From contig JAFRQC010000179.1 of the NCBI GenBank assembly GCA_017428805.1, positions 1 through 14,898 on the forward strand: a DNA stretch of 14,898 nt. Reading direction: 5' to 3'. This DNA comes from Prevotella sp. (GTDB lineage Bacteria > Bacteroidota > Bacteroidia > Bacteroidales > Bacteroidaceae). Each line of letters begins with the position of its first letter. Positions within the stretch are counted from its first letter, which is position 1. Both the position numbers and the translations under genes were made by a program. Shown in pieces: positions 12,589 to 14,898 of this stretch. The notes beneath the pieces were generated by a model, which was not told where the DNA came from, ran no database searches, and worked only from the letters and a program-made list of their open reading frames with translations.

Positions 12589-13374
12589 CTTTCTCTGTCT
12601 GACGGCCTCGAACATGAGGATGGCGGCACTGACACTGACATTGAGGGAGTCGAGGCGCCCGAGCATCGGGATGCGGATATGGGCGTCAGCAGCCTCGCGC
12701 CACTGTTGGGTAAGTCCTGTAGATTCAGTTCCCATCACGATAGCTGTGGCCTGACGCATGTCGTAATTGTAATACTCATACGAGTCCTGTAGCTGGGCTG
12801 TGAGAATCTTGATATGTCGTTCTTTGAGGAAGGCTATACACTCCTGAGAGGTACAGACAGCCGTAGGCACCGTGAAGATGGCCCCGATACTGGCTCTTAT
12901 CAAGTTGGGGTTATATAGATCCGTCAGTGGGTCGCAGACGATCACGGCATCAACATTGGCAGCGTCTGCACTCCGCAAGATTGCTCCCAGATTACCAGGT
13001 TTCTCCACACTTTCTAAGACAACCACAAGTGGATTGTCTTTTTCGAGGAATGAGGAAGGAGGAATGAGGAGTGAGGATAGTGAATGCCCCTTGCTCTTTA
13101 CAACACCAATAATCCCCTCTGTACTTCCTCGATACGCCATCTTCTCATACACCTGCGGCGTCACAATGTATTCTACTTCTCTCCTGACTCCTGACTCCTG
13201 ACTCCTTTTAAACACCTCCACCACCTCATACCCCCCTTCAATGCAATGCTCAATCTCCCTCTGTCCCTCGACAACAAAGAGACCTTCCTCGCGACGCAGC
13301 GACGACTTCTGTTGCAGAGCCACGACATGCTTGATACGGGCGTTCTGAACGCTGGTAATGATGTTTTCTTCCAT
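12577..13374 (-). CDS. TrmH/SpoU-family RNA 2'-O-methyltransferase
   Basis: SpoU (SPOUT) methyltransferases add a methyl group from S-adenosylmethionine to a ribose 2'-OH in rRNA or tRNA. The 265-residue protein has an N-terminal substrate-binding domain (about 1-90) and the three SpoU motifs: EKPGNLGAILRSADA (124-138), IVMGTESTGLT (212-222) and IPMLGRLDSLNVSVSAAI (235-252), which form the trefoil knot. The frame opens at 13416, but the ATG at 13374 gives the family start and lies just after a -7 element. Two stretches are encoded by tandem arrays: about residues 57-66 (RSQESGVRRE) and about 98-110 (SLSSLLIPPSSFL); both keep the frame and lie outside the SpoU motifs. The target nucleotide is unknown; it is probably an rRNA enzyme of the RlmB/TrmH class. 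It is co-oriented with mtnN, which uses its by-product. Confidence 0.92.
   Translation of the reverse strand: MEENIITSVQNARIKHVVALQQKSSLRREEGLFVVEGQREIEHCIEGGYEVVEVFKRSQESGVRREVEYIVTPQVYEKMAYRGSTEGIIGVVKSKGHSLSSLLIPPSSFLEKDNPLVVVLESVEKPGNLGAILRSADAANVDAVIVCDPLTDLYNPNLIRASIGAIFTVPTAVCTSQECIAFLKERHIKILTAQLQDSYEYYNYDMRQATAIVMGTESTGLTQQWREAADAHIRIPMLGRLDSLNVSVSAAILMFEAVRQRKVKK
13047..13080. repeat. Heptamer array GGAATGA inside the methyltransferase gene
   Basis: GGAATGA, GGAAGGA, GGAATGA, GGAGTGA and a partial GGATAG in direct tandem on the plus strand; the coding strand reads TCATTCC-type units and encodes a Ser/Leu/Pro-rich loop in frame. Confidence 0.88.
13178..13205. repeat. Heptamer array TGACTCC inside the methyltransferase gene
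   Basis: One variant unit TCTCTCC and three TGACTCC units (13185, 13192, 13199). It is the same unit as in the radical SAM gene and in the ftsX/DUF3098 spacer, again with GGAGTCA on the coding strand, giving RSQESGVRRE. Confidence 0.92.
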
Positions 13375-13384
13375 ATTTCGACTG

Positions 13385-13392
13385 CAAAGATA
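13385..13392 (-). promoter_or_regulatory. -7 element of the methyltransferase-mtnN unit
   Basis: On the minus strand this reads TATCTTTG, 10 bp before the ATG at 13374, so the transcript would be nearly leaderless. No clear -33 element is seen; its expected position falls in the inverted 8-mer repeats. Confidence 0.55.
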
Positions 13393-13403
13393 TATAAAAA
13401 TGA

Positions 13404-13476
13404 AACACAGAGGCACAGAGATACGGAGTTTTTTGTTTTTTTTATTATTTTCTCTGTGTCTCTGTATCTCTGTGTT
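13404..13476. repeat. Inverted 8-mer arrays in the divergent methyltransferase/yfhO spacer
   Basis: Left arm 13404-13428 (units of CACAGAGG/CACAGAGA/TACGGAG type) and right arm 13452-13476 match as an inverted repeat at 21 of 25 positions, around a T-rich 23-nt centre. It has the same layout as the inverted array at 5566-5668 but an unrelated unit, and lies between two divergent -7 elements. Confidence 0.85.
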
Positions 13477-13488
13477 GAAAAAATATAG

Positions 13489-13496
13489 TAACTTTG
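13489..13496 (+). promoter_or_regulatory. -7 element of the yfhO-like gene
   Basis: TAACTTTG matches TAnnTTTG. The leader to the in-frame ATG at 13523 would be about 20 nt and contains one earlier out-of-frame ATG. No good -33 element is present. Confidence 0.55.
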
Positions 13497-13515
13497 CACG
13501 CAGAATTAAAATTTA

Positions 13516-13543
13516 ATGTTCAATGTTCAATGTTCAATCTTCA
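13516..13543. repeat. Heptamer array ATGTTCA over the yfhO-like start
   Basis: ATGTTCA at 13516, 13523 and 13530 and a variant ATCTTCA at 13537. Each of the first three carries an ATG, and because the unit is 7 bases the ATGs are in three different frames; only the second (13523) reads into the long frame. Confidence 0.93.
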
Positions 13544-14898
13544 ATAAAGAAGTGTCTGCCCGACGTGTTGGCAGTGCTGTTGTTTGCCGTGTTGGCATTT
13601 GCCTATTTCTTCCCTGCCGACATCGAGGGACGCATCCTCTACCGGCATGATGCCTCCGCAGGTCGTGGAGCAGGACAGGAGGGAATCGAGTATCTGGAAC
13701 GTACGGGAGAACGTACCCGTTGGACCAATGCCCTGTTCAGTGGTATGCCAACGTACCAGATGGCACCGTCGTATGGCTCCACCAACCTGCTGTCGAAGGC
13801 CGCCGATGTCTATCACCTCTGGTTGCCGGAGAACGTGTGGTATGTATTTGCCTATCTCCTGGGCTTCTATATCCTGCTCCGCGCTTTCGACTTCCGTCAG
13901 CACCTGGCAGCCTTGGGCTCGATCCTCTGGGCCTTTTCCACCTATTTCCTCATCATCATTGCCGCAGGACACATCTGGAAGGTGTGGGCATTGGCTTATC
14001 TGCCACCGTTGATTGCAGGACTGGTGCTGGCCTATCGCGGGAAATATCTCTGGGGATTGTTGTTGACGGCTGTTTTCACGGCCCTTGAGATCAACGCAAA
14101 CCATGTGCAGATGACCTATTATTATCTGTTCATCATCTTCTTCCTCGTCATCGCCTGGCTGGTGGATGCCATCCGCCAACACGAACTCGAACGTTTTGCG
14201 AAGGCAACGGCAGTCTGTGCGCTGGGTGGTGTCATCGGTGTGTGCATCAACCTCTCCAACCTCTATCACACCTGGCAGTACAGTCAGGAGTCGATGCGCG
14301 GCAAGAGTGAACTGGTGAAGAAAAACAGCGGAAACCAGACGAACAGTGGCTTGGAGCGTGACTATATCACCCAGTGGAGCTATGGCATCGGTGAGACATG
14401 GACATTGCTGATTCCGAATACGAAGGGTGGTGCATCTGTACCCCTGAGCATGAATGAGACAGCGATGGCCAAGGCCGATCCCAATTATACGAGTATCTAT
14501 CAGCAGATAGGTCAGTACTGGGGTGAGCAGCCTGGCACGTCTGGTCCTGTGTATGTCGGTGCCTTCGTGATGATGCTCTTCATCCTTGGCCTGTTCATCG
14601 TGAAGGGACCCGTGAAGTGGGCCTTGCTGGCTGCGACGATCCTCTCCATCATGCTCTCGTGGGGTAAGAACTTTATGGGGCTGACGGATTTCTTCATCGA
14701 CTATATGCCGATGTATGCGAAATTCCGAACCGTCGCCTCGATTCTGGTTATTGCCGAGTTCACCATACCTTTATTGGCTATGCTGGCATTGCGGGAATTT
14801 TTTGCAGATCTTGCGCAAGCAAGAACTGCAAAAAAATATCTTCTCATATCCTTCGCCCTCACCGCAGGCATCTGCCTACTGATGGCACTCTTCCCCAC
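13523..14898 (+). CDS. YfhO-like multi-pass membrane protein, N-terminal part (runs off the window)
   Basis: The frame is open for 458 codons to the window edge. After a repeat-encoded start (MFNVQSSI) comes a Lys-containing segment and a first membrane helix (VLAVLLFAVLAFAYFFP), a periplasmic region with GRILYRHDA and SGMPTYQMAPSYG, and many further hydrophobic helices. The pattern fits the Bacteroidota YfhO family (GT-C-like polytopic proteins; the Bacillus relative is linked to glycosylation of teichoic acids). The function in Bacteroidota is not established; a lipid-linked sugar transferase role is a family-level inference. Family members usually exceed 800 residues, so roughly half is visible. 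The start is chosen as the ATG at 13523 because 13516 and 13530 are out of frame. A long minus-strand frame across it (13541-14269) is a shadow. Confidence 0.85.
   Translation, partial: MFNVQSSIKKCLPDVLAVLLFAVLAFAYFFPADIEGRILYRHDASAGRGAGQEGIEYLERTGERTRWTNALFSGMPTYQMAPSYGSTNLLSKAADVYHLWLPENVWYVFAYLLGFYILLRAFDFRQHLAALGSILWAFSTYFLIIIAAGHIWKVWALAYLPPLIAGLVLAYRGKYLWGLLLTAVFTALEINANHVQMTYYYLFIIFFLVIAWLVDAIRQHELERFAKATAVCALGGVIGVCINLSNLYHTWQYSQESMRGKSELVKKNSGNQTNSGLERDYITQWSYGIGETWTLLIPNTKGGASVPLSMNETAMAKADPNYTSIYQQIGQYWGEQPGTSGPVYVGAFVMMLFILGLFIVKGPVKWALLAATILSIMLSWGKNFMGLTDFFIDYMPMYAKFRTVASILVIAEFTIPLLAMLALREFFADLAQARTAKKYLLISFALTAGICLLMALFP

Noticed and set aside
13375..13416. Longer start for the methyltransferase gene
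   Set aside because: It would include the -7 element and part of the inverted array; the MEENIITS start at 13374 fits the family.
13541..14269. Minus-strand frame of 242 codons opposite the yfhO-like gene
   Set aside because: Gln/Glu/Cys-rich shadow with no membrane helices or motifs; the plus-strand frame is open to the window end and fits a family.

Overview
The window looks like a chromosomal segment of a Bacteroidales bacterium, most likely Prevotella or a close relative. The evidence is the repeated occurrence of the Bacteroidota -7 promoter element TAnnTTTG (several copies with a TTTG or TTG element 19-20 bp upstream), the near absence of Shine-Dalgarno sites, the gene order ftsX / DUF3098 / uppP / truB / queA / folK, a membrane-bound AraC-type regulator, and a Bacteroidota-style YfhO-like membrane protein at the end. 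Genus is an inference from protein flavour and gene order; no 16S gene is present.

Layout. (1) 1-288: the N-terminal end of a minus-strand P-loop ATPase, leaving the window. (2) 395-1607, minus: a complete transcription unit of promoter, radical SAM protein, small unknown protein and hairpin terminator. (3) 1594-7684, plus: a long probable operon, ftsX - DUF3098 - uppP - truB - queA - folK - GH28 glycosidase, ending at a bidirectional terminator shared with rpsO. (4) 7659-8106, minus: rpsO with a leader of about 105 nt. (5) 8125-10042, plus: typA followed by two hairpins. (6) 10179-11924, plus: four copies of an octamer GTGTGAAA, a promoter, a membrane-embedded AraC-type regulator and luxS. 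(7) 11921-13392, minus: a TrmH/SpoU RNA methyltransferase followed by mtnN, which converges on luxS with interlocked stop codons. (8) 13489-14898, plus: the first ~458 codons of a YfhO-like multi-pass membrane protein.

How genes fit together. The luxS-mtnN-methyltransferase block covers successive steps of S-adenosylmethionine use: a methyltransferase that releases S-adenosylhomocysteine, the nucleosidase that splits it to S-ribosylhomocysteine, and LuxS that converts this to homocysteine and the AI-2 precursor. The ftsX operon mixes envelope functions (FtsX, UppP), tRNA modification (TruB, QueA), folate synthesis (FolK) and, at its tail, a secreted pectin-type glycosidase.

The most unusual feature is a set of short tandem arrays of 7- or 8-base units, with different unit sequences, at many gene junctions: ftsX/DUF3098, DUF3098/uppP, truB/queA, queA/folK, methyltransferase/mtnN, methyltransferase/yfhO and over the yfhO start. 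The same kind of array also sits inside two genes, in frame and in the stop-free orientation: once in the radical SAM gene and twice in the methyltransferase gene. Two arrays are arranged as inverted repeats. At yfhO the array supplies three ATGs in three reading frames. A second theme is mirror-image divergent promoters at radical SAM/ftsX and at rpsO/typA. No mobile element, CRISPR array, tRNA or rRNA was seen.
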